A stretch of DNA of 64,000 nt from Nocardiopsis sinuspersici (GCA_008638415.1 VWVT01000014.1:1-64000); one strand, 5' to 3'. Positions 1 to 8,635 are shown, numbered from the stretch's first letter. Program-made: numbers and translations. Notes: generated from the letters alone by a model not told the origin.

Positions 1-479
1 GACTTGGACACCAGCCCGATCCGGCCCGGCTTGGTGATGTCGGAGGGAATGATGCCCGCGTTGGCCTGACCCGGGGTGATGAGCCCGGGACAGTTGGGGC
101 CGATGATGCGCGTCTTGTTACCCGTGGCCTGGGCGTGGGCCCAGAACGCGGCCGTGTCGTGCACCGGGATGCCCTCGGTGATCACCACCGCCAGGCCGAT
201 CCCGGCGTCCACGGCCTCGAACACCGCGCCCTTGCAGAACTTGGGCGGCACGAAGATCACCGTGACGTCGGCGCCGGTGGCCTCCATGCCCTCGGCCACC
301 GATCCGAAGACCGGCACCTGGGTACCGTCGAAGTCCACGCTCTGGCCCGCCTTGCGCGGGTTGACCCCGCCCACGATCTGGGTGCCCGAAGCGAGCATCC
401 GGCGGGTGTGCTTGGTGCCCTCAGAGCCCGTCATGCCCTGGACGAGCACCTTGCTGTCCTTGTTCAGGAAGATAGCCAT
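1..479 (-). CDS. sucD: Succinyl-CoA ligase alpha subunit, 3' end outside window
   Basis: Alpha subunit of the NDP-forming succinyl-CoA synthetase of the TCA cycle (succinyl-CoA + NDP + Pi to succinate + NTP + CoA). The frame opens with ATG at 477-479 and runs off the left edge, so 159 codons are visible. The N-terminus [18 protein letters not shown] and the later GPNCPGLI motif are the CoA-binding Rossmann domain of SucD; the phosphohistidine domain lies outside the window. It follows sucC by 37 bases on the same strand, the usual sucCD order. Family assignment is firm. Whether this is the housekeeping copy or a paralogue tied to the adjacent formyl-CoA genes cannot be decided here. Confidence 0.95.
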   Translation of the reverse strand, partial: MAIFLNKDSKVLVQGMTGSEGTKHTRRMLASGTQIVGGVNPRKAGQSVDFDGTQVPVFGSVAEGMEATGADVTVIFVPPKFCKGAVFEAVDAGIGLAVVITEGIPVHDTAAFWAHAQATGNKTRIIGPNCPGLITPGQANAGIIPSDITKPGRIGLVSK

Positions 480-516
480 GTGTCTCTCATACTCCCGTCG
501 GGATGTCCCACCCAGG

Positions 517-1680
517 TCAGTTCGCGGACGCGAGTTCGGCGGCCTGTGCGGCGGCGCCGTCCATCGTGTCGACCTGTCGCACGGCCGGGTGGGCGCGCTC
601 GGTGAGGATTTTTCGGCCCAGTTCGGCGTTGTTGCCGTCCAGACGGACCACGATCGGTTTGCTCACGTCGCCCAGCAGTTCCAGTGCCTGGACGATGCCG
701 TTGGCCACGGCGTCGCAGGCGGTGATGCCGCCGAAGACGTTGACGAACACGCTCTTGACCGCCGGGTCGCCCAGAATGATCTCCAGACCGTCGGCCATCA
801 CCTCGGCCGAGGCGCCGCCGCCGATGTCCAGGAAGTTGGCGGGCTTGACGCCGCCGTGGCCCTCGCCGGCGTAGGCGACCACGTCCAGGGTGGACATGAC
901 CAGGCCCGCGCCGTTGCCGATGATCCCGACCTGGCCGTCGAGCTTGACGTAGTTCAGGCCCTTCTCCCGCGCCCGCAGCTCGCGTTCGTCGGTGTTCGCG
1001 CCGTCCGCGAAGGGGGCGCGCTCGTGGTGCCGGAAGGCCGCGTTGTCGTCCAGGGTGACCTTGCCGTCCAGGGCGATCACGCGGTCGTCCCGGGTGCGCA
1101 CCAGCGGGTTGACCTCGACCAGGGTGGCGTCCTCGCCGGCGGCGACCCGCCACAGGGCCGTGACGACCTTCGCCGCGCGGTCCCGGATCCCCTCCGGCAG
1201 GCGTGCGGCGCGGCAGATCTCCAGCGCCGCCTCGCGGTCCAGGCCCTCGGGGCCCACCGGAACTCGCACGACCGCGTCGGGGTCGGTGGCGGCGACCTCC
1301 TCGATCTCCACACCGCCCTCGGCGGAGCAGATCGCCAGGAAGGTGCGGTTCGCGCGGTCCAGGAGGAGGGAGAAGTAGTACTCCTCCGCGATGTCGGAGG
1401 CCTCCTCGACCAGGACGCGGTGCACCGTGTGGCCCTTGATGTCCATGCCCAGAATCTGCTCGGCCTTGGCCTGGGCGTCCTCGGGTCCGTCGGCGACCTT
1501 CACACCGCCGGCCTTACCGCGGCCACCGGTCTTGACCTGCGCCTTGACGACGACCTTCTGGCCGATCCGGCCCGCCGCCAGCCGGACCTGCTCCGGGGTG
1601 TTGGCGATCTCGCCCTCCACGAGGGGGACACCGTACTCACCGAAGATCTGTTTGGCCTCGAACTCGTAGAGATCCACCAC
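517..1680 (-). CDS. sucC: Succinyl-CoA ligase beta subunit
   Basis: Beta (ATP-grasp) subunit that binds nucleotide and succinate and pairs with SucD. The 387-residue length is normal for the family. Seen: N-terminal DLYEFEAKQ, the [15 protein letters not shown] nucleotide loop, [15 protein letters not shown], and the C-terminal [14 protein letters not shown] and [14 protein letters not shown] motifs. Two GTG codons lie in tandem (1678-1680 and 1675-1677). The purine-rich GATGAGGAGGA abuts the first, so the second GTG, giving [10 protein letters not shown], may be the real start. The promoter side carries the palindrome at 1723-1740, which also faces the divergent transporter gene, so sucCD is probably controlled together with the genes to its right (inference). 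Confidence 0.95.
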   Translation of the reverse strand: MVDLYEFEAKQIFGEYGVPLVEGEIANTPEQVRLAAGRIGQKVVVKAQVKTGGRGKAGGVKVADGPEDAQAKAEQILGMDIKGHTVHRVLVEEASDIAEEYYFSLLLDRANRTFLAICSAEGGVEIEEVAATDPDAVVRVPVGPEGLDREAALEICRAARLPEGIRDRAAKVVTALWRVAAGEDATLVEVNPLVRTRDDRVIALDGKVTLDDNAAFRHHERAPFADGANTDERELRAREKGLNYVKLDGQVGIIGNGAGLVMSTLDVVAYAGEGHGGVKPANFLDIGGGASAEVMADGLEIILGDPAVKSVFVNVFGGITACDAVANGIVQALELLGDVSKPIVVRLDGNNAELGRKILTERAHPAVRQVDTMDGAAAQAAELASAN

Positions 1681-1722
1681 TCCTCCTCATCCTGCTTCGC
1701 TCGCCCCCTCTCAGTGATACGC

Positions 1723-1743
1723 CATACTGTATGCAGTATGCAA
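1723..1743. promoter_or_regulatory. Operator-like palindrome between sucC and the MFS gene, copy 1
   Basis: Bases 1723-1740 form CATACTG-tatg-CAGTATG, with perfect 7-base inverted arms around 4 bases. The sub-sequence TGTATGCAGTATGCAA (1728-1743) recurs exactly, inverted, at 1800-1815. It lies about 45-60 bases upstream of the sucC start. AT-rich palindromes like this in a GC-rich genome are typical of GntR- or TetR-family operators; no regulator gene is present nearby. Confidence 0.6.
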
Positions 1744-1799
1744 TACCCGCTCCTTCGACGAGTTGTGCCCGCGTACCCCTTCACAAGGCGCGACGTGCT

Positions 1800-1815
1800 T
1801 TGCATACTGCATACA
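1800..1815. promoter_or_regulatory. Operator-like sequence, copy 2, next to the MFS gene RBS
   Basis: TTGCATACTGCATACA is the exact reverse complement of 1728-1743. It ends on the first base of the ribosome binding site AAGGAGG (1815-1821) of the transporter gene starting at 1829, so a bound protein would block transcription or translation initiation of that gene. Confidence 0.6.
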
Positions 1816-1828
1816 AGGAGGTGTCGAC

Positions 1829-3214
1829 ATGCCTCAGGAGCCAACCCGACACCACACCACGACAGATGTCCGAGACTGGCGGGGGCGGCGGTACACCGTC
1901 GGCCCCACCGCCCGGGAACTGACCGGGCTGCCCCGATCCGCCCTCCTCGTCCGCGCGCTCGTCGCCGTCGCGGCGGTCGGCGTGCTCCAGTTCGGCTACG
2001 GGGCCGCCGTGCCCGTCCTGGTCGAGGCGCACGGCTGGTCGCCCGCCCAGGCACTCGCGCCGTTCCTCGTCTGGGCCCTGGTCCAGGGCTCCCTCGCTCC
2101 CGCGCCGCACTGGCTGCGGACCAGAGGGCTGCTGGGGCCGGGCCCCGTGGTCTGCGCGGGAGCACTGCTGTGCGGCGCCGCCCTGTTCACACTCGGCCAC
2201 TCCGCGAGCCCGGTCGCCGCGGTACTGGGCTACGGCGTCCTCGGCGGCGCGGGGGCCGGGCTGGTCTACCACTCCTGCGCGGACCTGGTCGGCGGCTGGT
2301 TCCCGGACCGGCACACCGTGCGCCTGGGCGTCGTGGGCGGCGCCTTCGCCCTGGGCGCGGTCCCCCTGCTGCCCGCCGTCGTGCTGGGACTCTCCCCCGA
2401 CGCGCTGCCGCCGGCCTCCACCGCGCTCGCCGCGGTGGTGGTCGCCCTGGGCCTGGCGGGCGGCGCGGGCCAGCGCGAGGCCCCGGAGCGGTGGTGGCCG
2501 CCGGGCAACGACCCGTGCGCGACCGCGCTGCGCAGGCGCGCCGACCCTCCCGCGGCGGGGGACTTCAGCATGGGACAGGCCTGGGCGAGCGGGCGCTCGC
2601 TGCCCGCCCTGCACGCGGTGGTGGCGCTGTCCGGCACGAGCGCCCTGTTCGCGCTCGCCGCCCTGCCGACGCTCCTGCTCGGCCTCGGCCGGCCTCCCTC
2701 GGACGTCGCCGCCGTGATCACGGCCCTCGCCCTGGCCAGCGGCCTGGGGAGGCTGGCCGCGAGCACCGCCGCCGAGCGGACGGGAAGGCGTCGGACCCTC
2801 GCCCTGCTGATGGCCGCGACCGCCCTCGCGCTGGTCGCGCTGGCCGCCGCGGCCCCCGCCGGGCCGGTCCAGCTGCTCGTCCTCCTGGCGCTGGTGGTCG
2901 GCGCGGGCACCGGGTCCTGCTATCCGCTCACCCGGGCGATCACCGAGGGGCACTTCGGATCGCAGCGCGCTCCCGGCCTCCAGAGCCTCGTCCACGGGTC
3001 CAAGGCGGTCGGAGGGCTGCTGGGGGTGGGTGGAGCCATGGCGGTCCTGTCCCTGGCTCCCGCCGGCACCCATGCCGGCTTCCTCGCCGCGGCGGGCGTC
3101 CTGCCCGCGGTGGCGGCCCTTCTCGCGGCCCGTCTGCGCCGTCCTCTGCCGATTCGTACCATCCCCAGGCAAACCAGGGTCTGGACAGCGGCAGCGCGTC
3201 GTGCTCCAATGTGA
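1829..3214 (+). CDS. MFS transporter, oxalate/formate antiporter-like
   Basis: A 461-residue integral membrane protein with about twelve hydrophobic segments and a charged central loop (around residues 215-250), the layout of a 12-TM major facilitator. The start is set by ATG at 1829 preceded by AAGGAGG at 1815-1821. Sequence features such as the GWSPAQALAPF region after TM1 and the SCYPLTRAITEGHFG stretch in the C-terminal half resemble the OFA (oxalate:formate antiporter) branch. It is the first gene of the formyl-CoA operon, so import of the operon's acid substrate, perhaps in exchange for formate, is the natural inference. The substrate itself is not shown by sequence. The stop is 76 bases before the ThDP enzyme, with a further operator-like motif in the gap. 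Confidence 0.8.
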   Translation: MPQEPTRHHTTTDVRDWRGRRYTVGPTARELTGLPRSALLVRALVAVAAVGVLQFGYGAAVPVLVEAHGWSPAQALAPFLVWALVQGSLAPAPHWLRTRGLLGPGPVVCAGALLCGAALFTLGHSASPVAAVLGYGVLGGAGAGLVYHSCADLVGGWFPDRHTVRLGVVGGAFALGAVPLLPAVVLGLSPDALPPASTALAAVVVALGLAGGAGQREAPERWWPPGNDPCATALRRRADPPAAGDFSMGQAWASGRSLPALHAVVALSGTSALFALAALPTLLLGLGRPPSDVAAVITALALASGLGRLAASTAAERTGRRRTLALLMAATALALVALAAAAPAGPVQLLVLLALVVGAGTGSCYPLTRAITEGHFGSQRAPGLQSLVHGSKAVGGLLGVGGAMAVLSLAPAGTHAGFLAAAGVLPAVAALLAARLRRPLPIRTIPRQTRVWTAAARRAPM

Positions 3215-3222
3215 CGTACACG

Positions 3223-3233
3223 GTATACAGTAT
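3223..3233. promoter_or_regulatory. Degenerate third copy of the operator-like motif
   Basis: GTATACAGTAT, 58 bases upstream of the ThDP enzyme start, matches the GTATGCAGTAT core of the sites at 1728 and 1800 at 10 of 11 positions. It suggests an internal, co-regulated promoter in front of the ThDP-enzyme gene. Confidence 0.4.
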
Positions 3234-3290
3234 CCGATCAACAAAGGTACACCGCATCCCGGTACCCGCACGAAAGGGGTCGTCGCACCG

Positions 3291-4994
3291 ATGGCCGACA
3301 AGGCAAGCACCGAACCCAGCAGCGACACGACCACGATCTCCGGCGGCCACCTGGTGGCCAAGGCGCTCAAGGCCGAAGGTGTCGACACCATCTTCACGCT
3401 CTGCGGCGGACACATCATCGACATCTACGACGGTTGCGCGGACGAGGGCATCGACGTGATCGACGTCCGCCACGAGCAGGTCGCAGCGCACGCCGCGGAC
3501 GGATACGCCCGGATCACCGGCAAGCCCGGATGCGCCGTGGTGACCGCGGGTCCCGGGACCACCGACGCGGTCACCGGCATCGCCAACGCCTACCGCGCGG
3601 AGAGCCCGATGCTGGTCATCGGGGGCCAGGGCGCCCTCAGCCAGCACAAGATGGGGTCCCTCCAGGACCTACCGCACGTCGACATGATCAACCCGATCTC
3701 CAAGTTCGCGGCCACCGTGCCGCACACCGAGCGCGTGGCCGACCTGGTCTCCATGGCCTTCCGCGAGGCCAACAGCGGCGCGCCCGGCCCGTCCTTCCTG
3801 GAGATCCCGCGCGACGTACTGGACGCCTCGGTACCGCTGGAGAGGGCGCGCATCCCCGTCGCGGGCCGCTACCGCGCCAGTACCCGCCAGGGAGGCGACC
3901 CCGCCGACATCGAGCGGCTGGCCGAGCTGATCGTGCGCTCGGAGCGGCCCAGCATCCTGCTCGGCAACCAGGTGTGGACGACCCGGGCCACCGACTCGGC
4001 CACCGACCTGGTCCGCTCCCTCAACATCCCCGCCTACATGAACGGCGCGGGCCGCGGCACCCTGCCCCCGGGCGACCCCCACCACTTCCAGCTCTCCCGG
4101 CGCTACGCCTTCACCAACTCCGACCTGATCATCATCGTCGGCACCCCCTTCGACTTCCGGATGGGCTACGGCAAGCGCCTCCCGTCCACGGCCACCGTGG
4201 TGCAGATCGACCTCAACTACGCCACCGTCGGCAAGAACCGGGACGTCGACCTGGGGATCGTCGGCGACGCCGACGTGGTCCTGTCCTCGGTCCTCCAGGC
4301 CGTCTCGGGCTACGGCGACACCGGGGCGCAGGGCCGCAAGGCCTGGATGGAGGACCTGCGCAACCAGGAGCAGGCCGCGCTCGACAAGCGCGCCCACCTG
4401 CTCACCTCCGACTCCACGCCGATCCACCCCTACCGGCTGGTCAGCGAGATCAACCAGTTCCTCACCGAGGACTCCATCTACGTCGGCGACGGCGGCGACG
4501 TCGTCACCTTCTCCGGCCAGGTGGTCCAGCCCAAGTCGCCGGGCCACTGGATGGACCCGGGCCCGCTCGGCACGCTCGGCGTCGGCATCCCGTTCGTGAT
4601 GGCCGCCAAGCACGCCCGGCCCGACAAGGAGGTCGTCGCCCTGTTCGGCGACGGCGCGTTCAGCCTGACCGGCTGGGACTTCGAGACGCTGGTCCGCTTC
4701 GACCTGCCCTTCGTCGGGATCATCGGCAACAACTCCTCGATGAACCAGATCCGCTACGGCCAGATCGCCAAGTACGGCGCCGACCGCGGGGAGATCGGCA
4801 ACACCCTCGGGGACGTGCGCTACTCGGAGTTCGCCAAGATGCTCGGCGGCTACGGGGAGGAGGTCCGGGACCCGGCCGAGATCGCCCCGGCCCTGCGCCG
4901 CGCCCGCGAGTCCGGCAAGCCCTCACTGATCAACGTCTGGATCGACCCCGAGGTGTACGCCCCGGGGACCATGAACCAGACGATGTACAAGTAG
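3291..4994 (+). CDS. ThDP enzyme: oxalyl-CoA decarboxylase / 2-hydroxyacyl-CoA lyase family
   Basis: A 567-residue thiamin-diphosphate enzyme with the three-domain POX/AHAS fold and the length of oxalyl-CoA decarboxylase. Catalytic Glu62 sits in RHEQVAAHAADGYAR. The ThDP/Mg motif is GDG at 453-455 to NNSS at 480-483. Start ATG at 3291 follows GAAAGGGG. Immediately downstream is a canonical formyl-CoA transferase, so the product is expected to be formyl-CoA. However, the substrate-side residues differ from Oxalobacter Oxc as I remember it. Its Tyr-Glu-Glu stretch is replaced here by QDLPHVD (125-131), close to the QEFPQVE of 2-hydroxyacyl-CoA lyases, and the C-terminal Ser/Arg lid is replaced by PGTMNQTMYK. 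Both functions give formyl-CoA; the substrate (oxalyl-CoA or a 2-hydroxyacyl-CoA) is undecided. Automatic annotation may call it acetolactate synthase, which the context argues against. Confidence 0.85.
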   Translation: MADKASTEPSSDTTTISGGHLVAKALKAEGVDTIFTLCGGHIIDIYDGCADEGIDVIDVRHEQVAAHAADGYARITGKPGCAVVTAGPGTTDAVTGIANAYRAESPMLVIGGQGALSQHKMGSLQDLPHVDMINPISKFAATVPHTERVADLVSMAFREANSGAPGPSFLEIPRDVLDASVPLERARIPVAGRYRASTRQGGDPADIERLAELIVRSERPSILLGNQVWTTRATDSATDLVRSLNIPAYMNGAGRGTLPPGDPHHFQLSRRYAFTNSDLIIIVGTPFDFRMGYGKRLPSTATVVQIDLNYATVGKNRDVDLGIVGDADVVLSSVLQAVSGYGDTGAQGRKAWMEDLRNQEQAALDKRAHLLTSDSTPIHPYRLVSEINQFLTEDSIYVGDGGDVVTFSGQVVQPKSPGHWMDPGPLGTLGVGIPFVMAAKHARPDKEVVALFGDGAFSLTGWDFETLVRFDLPFVGIIGNNSSMNQIRYGQIAKYGADRGEIGNTLGDVRYSEFAKMLGGYGEEVRDPAEIAPALRRARESGKPSLINVWIDPEVYAPGTMNQTMYK

Positions 4995-5009
4995 CCCGGA
5001 AGGAGAGTC

Positions 5010-6239
5010 ATGGGCAAGGCACTCGACGGAATCCGCGTCCTGGACATGACCCACGTCCAGTCCGGTCCGTCCGCGACACAGATCCTCGCGTGGATGGGCG
5101 CGGACGTCGTCAAGGTGGAGGCTCCCTCCGGGGACATCACCCGGCGCCAGCTCCGGGACAAGCCGGACGTGGACAGCCTGTACTTCACGATGCTCAACTC
5201 CAACAAGCGCAGCATCACCCTGAACACCAAGAGCCCCGAGGGCAAGCGGATCTTCCTGGACCTGGTGCGCCGCAGCGACGTGCTGGTGGAGAACTTCGCG
5301 CCCGGGGCGCTGGACCGGATGGGCTTCACCTGGGAGGTGCTGTCCGAGGTCAACCCCCGCCTGGTCTACGCCTCGATCAAGGGCTTCGGGCCGGGCACCT
5401 ACGCCGACTTCAAGGCATACGAGGTGATCGCCCAGGCCATGGGCGGTTCGATGAGCACCACCGGGTTCGAGGACGGACCCCCGATGGCCACGGGAGCGCA
5501 GATCGGCGACTCGGGCACCGGGATACACACGGTGGCCGGCATCCTCGCCGCCCTGTACCAGCGCGTCAGTACCGACCGCGGCCAGCGCGTCCAGGTCGCC
5601 ATGCAGGACTCGGTGCTCAACCTGTGCCGCGTCAAGCTGCGCGACCAGCAGCGGCTGGCGCACGGGCCCCTCTCCGAGTACCCGAACGACGAGTTCGGCG
5701 ACGAGGTCCCCCGATCCGGCAACGCCTCCGGCGGCGGGCAGCCCGGCTGGGCCGTGCGCACGGCCCCCGGCGGCCCGAACGACTACGTCTACGTCATCAT
5801 CCAGCCCACCGGCTGGGCCCCCATCGCCCGGCTGATCGGCCACCCCGAACTGGCCGAGGACCCCGAGTGGTCGACCCCCGAGGCCCGGCTGGACAAGCTC
5901 GACAAGGCGTTCTCCCTGATCGAGGAGTGGTCCCAGGAACTGCCCAAGTGGGACGTCCTGGCCGCTCTGAACGAGCACAACATCCCCTGCGGGCCGATCA
6001 TGTCCACCCGGGAGATCATCGAGGACGCCACCCTGCGCGAGAACGGGGTCGTCACCGCGGTCGAGCATCCCGAGCGCGGCACCTACCACACCGTCGCCTC
6101 GCCCATCCGGCTCTCGGAATCGGCGGTGGACGTCGTGCGGTCCCCCCTGCTCGGCGAGCACAACACCGACGTCTACGGATCCGAGCTGGGCCTCTCCCCC
6201 GAGGAACTGGCCGATCTCTCATCGAACGGAGTGATCTGA
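5010..6239 (+). CDS. frc: Formyl-CoA:oxalate CoA-transferase-like, class III
   Basis: A 409-residue class III CoA-transferase that moves CoA from formyl-CoA to an acid acceptor, releasing formate. Seen: N-terminal LDGIRVLDMTHVQSGP, DVDSLYFTMLNSNKRSI, VENFAPGALDRMGFTWE, the catalytic Asp167 in GDSGTGIH, MQDSVLNL..KLRDQQRL, and the flexible glycine loop GNASGGGQPGW. All of these match Oxalobacter and E. coli Frc closely from memory, much more than they match carnitine or bile-acid CoA-transferases. ATG at 5010 has AGGAGAG 4-10 bases upstream. It lies 15 bases after the ThDP gene and 4 bases before the CoA ligase gene, so the three are co-transcribed. Cytoplasmic. The preferred acceptor is inferred to be the substrate of the ThDP enzyme. 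Confidence 0.93.
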   Translation: MGKALDGIRVLDMTHVQSGPSATQILAWMGADVVKVEAPSGDITRRQLRDKPDVDSLYFTMLNSNKRSITLNTKSPEGKRIFLDLVRRSDVLVENFAPGALDRMGFTWEVLSEVNPRLVYASIKGFGPGTYADFKAYEVIAQAMGGSMSTTGFEDGPPMATGAQIGDSGTGIHTVAGILAALYQRVSTDRGQRVQVAMQDSVLNLCRVKLRDQQRLAHGPLSEYPNDEFGDEVPRSGNASGGGQPGWAVRTAPGGPNDYVYVIIQPTGWAPIARLIGHPELAEDPEWSTPEARLDKLDKAFSLIEEWSQELPKWDVLAALNEHNIPCGPIMSTREIIEDATLRENGVVTAVEHPERGTYHTVASPIRLSESAVDVVRSPLLGEHNTDVYGSELGLSPEELADLSSNGVI

Positions 6240-6243
6240 AGGT

Positions 6244-8397
6244 ATGGCCGTCTACACCCCCGAGCGTTCCGACCGCGACCGTGCCTCGGTCCGCGAGGTA
6301 CTCGACCGCGCCAGGGCCGAGGGCCGGAGCGCGCTGACCGCCCCCGAGGGCCGCGTCCTCGCCGAGGCCTACGGCATCCCCGTACCCGGTGAGGCGCTGG
6401 CCGGCACCGCGGAGGAGGCCGCCGCCCTCGCCGCGGAGCTGGGCCTGCCCGTGGCGGCCAAGATCGTCTCCCCCGACATCCTCCACAAGACCGACGCCGG
6501 AGGCGTCGAGATCGGCCTGAACAGCGCCGAGGAGGTCGCCGCGGCCTTCGAGCGCATCACCGCCAACGCCCGCGCCCACGACCCCGACGCCCGGATCGAC
6601 GGAGTCCAGATCCAGCAGATGGTCGGCGGCGGAGTGGAGGTGCTCGTCGGTGCCACGACCGACCCCACGTTCGGCAAGGTGGTGGTGTTCGGTCTCGGCG
6701 GGGTCCTCGTGGAGGTCCTCAAGGACGTCGCCTTCCGGCTCGCGCCGCTCACCCGGGAGGAGGCGCTCGGCCAGCTCGACTCCATCCGGGCGGCCGAGGT
6801 GCTGTCCGGGGTCCGCGGGAGCGAGGCCGTGGACAAGGGCGCCCTGGCCGACCTCCTGGTCCGCCTGTCCGACCTGGTCTCGGACTTCCCCGAGATCTCC
6901 GAGGCGGACCTGAACCCCGTGTTCGCCTCCGCCTCCGGGGCGATCGCCGCCGACCTGCGCTTCGTCCTCGACTTCGAGCCCGCGAAGGGACCCGACAAGT
7001 TCAGCCGTGAGGAGATCCTGGCCTCCATGGAGCGCATCTTCAAGCCGCGCTCCATCGCGATCATCGGCGCCTCCAACGAGGCGGGCAAAATCGGCAACTC
7101 CGTCATCAAGAACATCGTGGACGGCGGTTACGAGGGCGGGGTCCACCCGGTCAACCCCAAGGCCAAGGAGGTCTACGGGCGCGCCTCCTACGCCTCGATC
7201 ACCGACGTGCCCGGCGACGTGGACGTCGCGGTCTTCGCCATCCCCGCCAAGTTCGTGGCGAGCGCGCTGGAGGAGGCCGGGCGCAAGGGCGTGGCGGGCG
7301 CGATCCTCATCCCCTCCGGCTTCGCCGAGACCGGCGAACAGGAGTTGCAGGACGAGGTGCTCGCCGTGGCCCGACGGCACGGCGTCCGCCTGCTCGGCCC
7401 CAACATCTACGGCTACTACTACACGCCGCAGAAGCTGTCGGCGACCTTCTGCACGCCCTACGACGTGGCGGGCGGGACCGCTCTAACGTCCCAGTCCGGC
7501 GGTATCGGCATGGCGATCCTGGGCTACAGCCGCAGCACCCGCACGGGCGTGTCGGCGATCGTGGGTGTGGGCAACAAGGCCGACATCGACGAGGACGACC
7601 TGCTCACCTTCTTCGGGCAGGACGAGAACACCAACGCGATCGCGATGCACCTGGAGGACCTCAAGGACGGCCGCGCGTTCGTCGCCGCCGCCCGCGAGGT
7701 CGTGCCCAAGAAGCCCGTGGTGGTGCTCAAGGCCGGGCGGACCTCCGCCGGGGCCCGTGCGGCCGGATCGCACACCGGCGCGCTCGCGGGCGACGACAAG
7801 GTCTACGACGACATCCTGCGCCAGGCGGGCGTGGTCCGCGCGCCCGGCCTGACCGAGCTGCTGGAGTACGGCCGCGCGCTGCCGGTCCTGCCCGCGCCGA
7901 CCGGCGAGAACATCGTCATCATCACCGGCGCCGGCGGCTCCGGCGTGCTGCTGTCGGACGCCGTGGTGGACAACGGCATGTCGCTGTACGAGATCCCGCC
8001 GGACCTCGACAAGGCCTTCCGCGCCTTCATCCCGCCCTTCGGCGCCGCCGGGAACCCGGTGGACATCACCGGGGGCGAGCCGCCCTCCACCTACGAGAAG
8101 ACCATCCGGCTGGGGCTGGAGGACCCCCGGGTGCACTCCCTGGTCCTGGGCTACTGGCACACGATCGTCACCCCGCCGCTGGTCTTCGCCGACGTGGTGA
8201 TCGACGTGGTGAGCAAGGCCAGGGCCGCCGGGATCGACAAGCCGGTCGTCGCCTCGCTCTCGGGCGACACCGAGGTCGAGGCCGCCAGCCAGAAGCTCTT
8301 CGAGCACGGGATCGTCGCCTATCCCTACACCACGGAGATGCCCGTGAAGGTTCTGGGCGCCAAGTACCGCTGGGCCCGCTCCGCCGGAGTACTCTGA
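6244..8397 (+). CDS. NDP-forming acyl-CoA ligase, fused beta-alpha type
   Basis: A 717-residue fusion. An ATP-grasp (beta) domain at about residues 20-230 contains LPVAAKIVSPDILHKTDAGG. The CoA-binding Rossmann domain begins near residue 270 with PRSIAIIGASNEAGKIG. The ligase domain carries the phospho-histidine loop AGSHTGALAG (His510). It belongs to the ADP-forming acetate-CoA ligase superfamily, with the domain order beta-then-alpha. Such enzymes interconvert acyl-CoA + ADP + Pi and acid + CoA + ATP. In this operon it could charge the first substrate molecule with CoA to prime the Frc cycle, or salvage ATP from a product acyl-CoA. Both are inference. It starts 4 bases after the frc stop and ends 7 bases before a hairpin, so it closes the operon. 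Confidence 0.88.
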   Translation: MAVYTPERSDRDRASVREVLDRARAEGRSALTAPEGRVLAEAYGIPVPGEALAGTAEEAAALAAELGLPVAAKIVSPDILHKTDAGGVEIGLNSAEEVAAAFERITANARAHDPDARIDGVQIQQMVGGGVEVLVGATTDPTFGKVVVFGLGGVLVEVLKDVAFRLAPLTREEALGQLDSIRAAEVLSGVRGSEAVDKGALADLLVRLSDLVSDFPEISEADLNPVFASASGAIAADLRFVLDFEPAKGPDKFSREEILASMERIFKPRSIAIIGASNEAGKIGNSVIKNIVDGGYEGGVHPVNPKAKEVYGRASYASITDVPGDVDVAVFAIPAKFVASALEEAGRKGVAGAILIPSGFAETGEQELQDEVLAVARRHGVRLLGPNIYGYYYTPQKLSATFCTPYDVAGGTALTSQSGGIGMAILGYSRSTRTGVSAIVGVGNKADIDEDDLLTFFGQDENTNAIAMHLEDLKDGRAFVAAAREVVPKKPVVVLKAGRTSAGARAAGSHTGALAGDDKVYDDILRQAGVVRAPGLTELLEYGRALPVLPAPTGENIVIITGAGGSGVLLSDAVVDNGMSLYEIPPDLDKAFRAFIPPFGAAGNPVDITGGEPPSTYEKTIRLGLEDPRVHSLVLGYWHTIVTPPLVFADVVIDVVSKARAAGIDKPVVASLSGDTEVEAASQKLFEHGIVAYPYTTEMPVKVLGAKYRWARSAGVL

Positions 8398-8403
8398 CCC
8401 GAC

Positions 8404-8433
8404 GCCCGGTCAGGGCGTGAGCTCTGACCGGGC
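8404..8433 (+). terminator. Hairpin ending the formyl-CoA operon
   Basis: GCCCGGTCAG (8404-8413) pairs perfectly with CTGACCGGGC (8424-8433) around a 10-base loop, 7 bases after the ligase stop. There is no U-tract, as is common in actinobacteria. Confidence 0.65.
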
Positions 8434-8635
8434 CGTTCCCTCCGCAACCCCCATGAACCCGACGGCCTGGAGCCGCCGCCACAGACCGTCGGGAGCAGCC
8501 ACCGCGACGGCAGCCACGCGCCGCGCCGCAGTGACCCCTTGTACACGTCCGAAGGAAGGGAGGACCAGAACCATCCGGGGGCGCCATGCGAACCACCGAC
8601 TCGCATCCGCACATCCCACACAGGGAGTTCCACCC

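Noticed and set aside
76..3459. Very long open frame on the plus strand across sucCD and beyond (about 1100 codons)
   Set aside because: It is a GC-skewed mirror of sucD, sucC and the MFS gene, with Arg/Gly/Ala-rich nonsense sequence and no family motifs. The real proteins are unmistakable in other frames.
3291..4994. Acetolactate synthase large subunit
   Set aside because: The fold is shared, but it is co-operonic with a canonical formyl-CoA transferase and CoA ligase and lacks an ilvN partner.
8417..8635. N-terminal extension of the Nramp-like protein by 73 residues
   Set aside because: The extension is low-complexity Arg/Thr/Ala, overlaps the operon terminator, and ATG 8636 has a good ribosome binding site.
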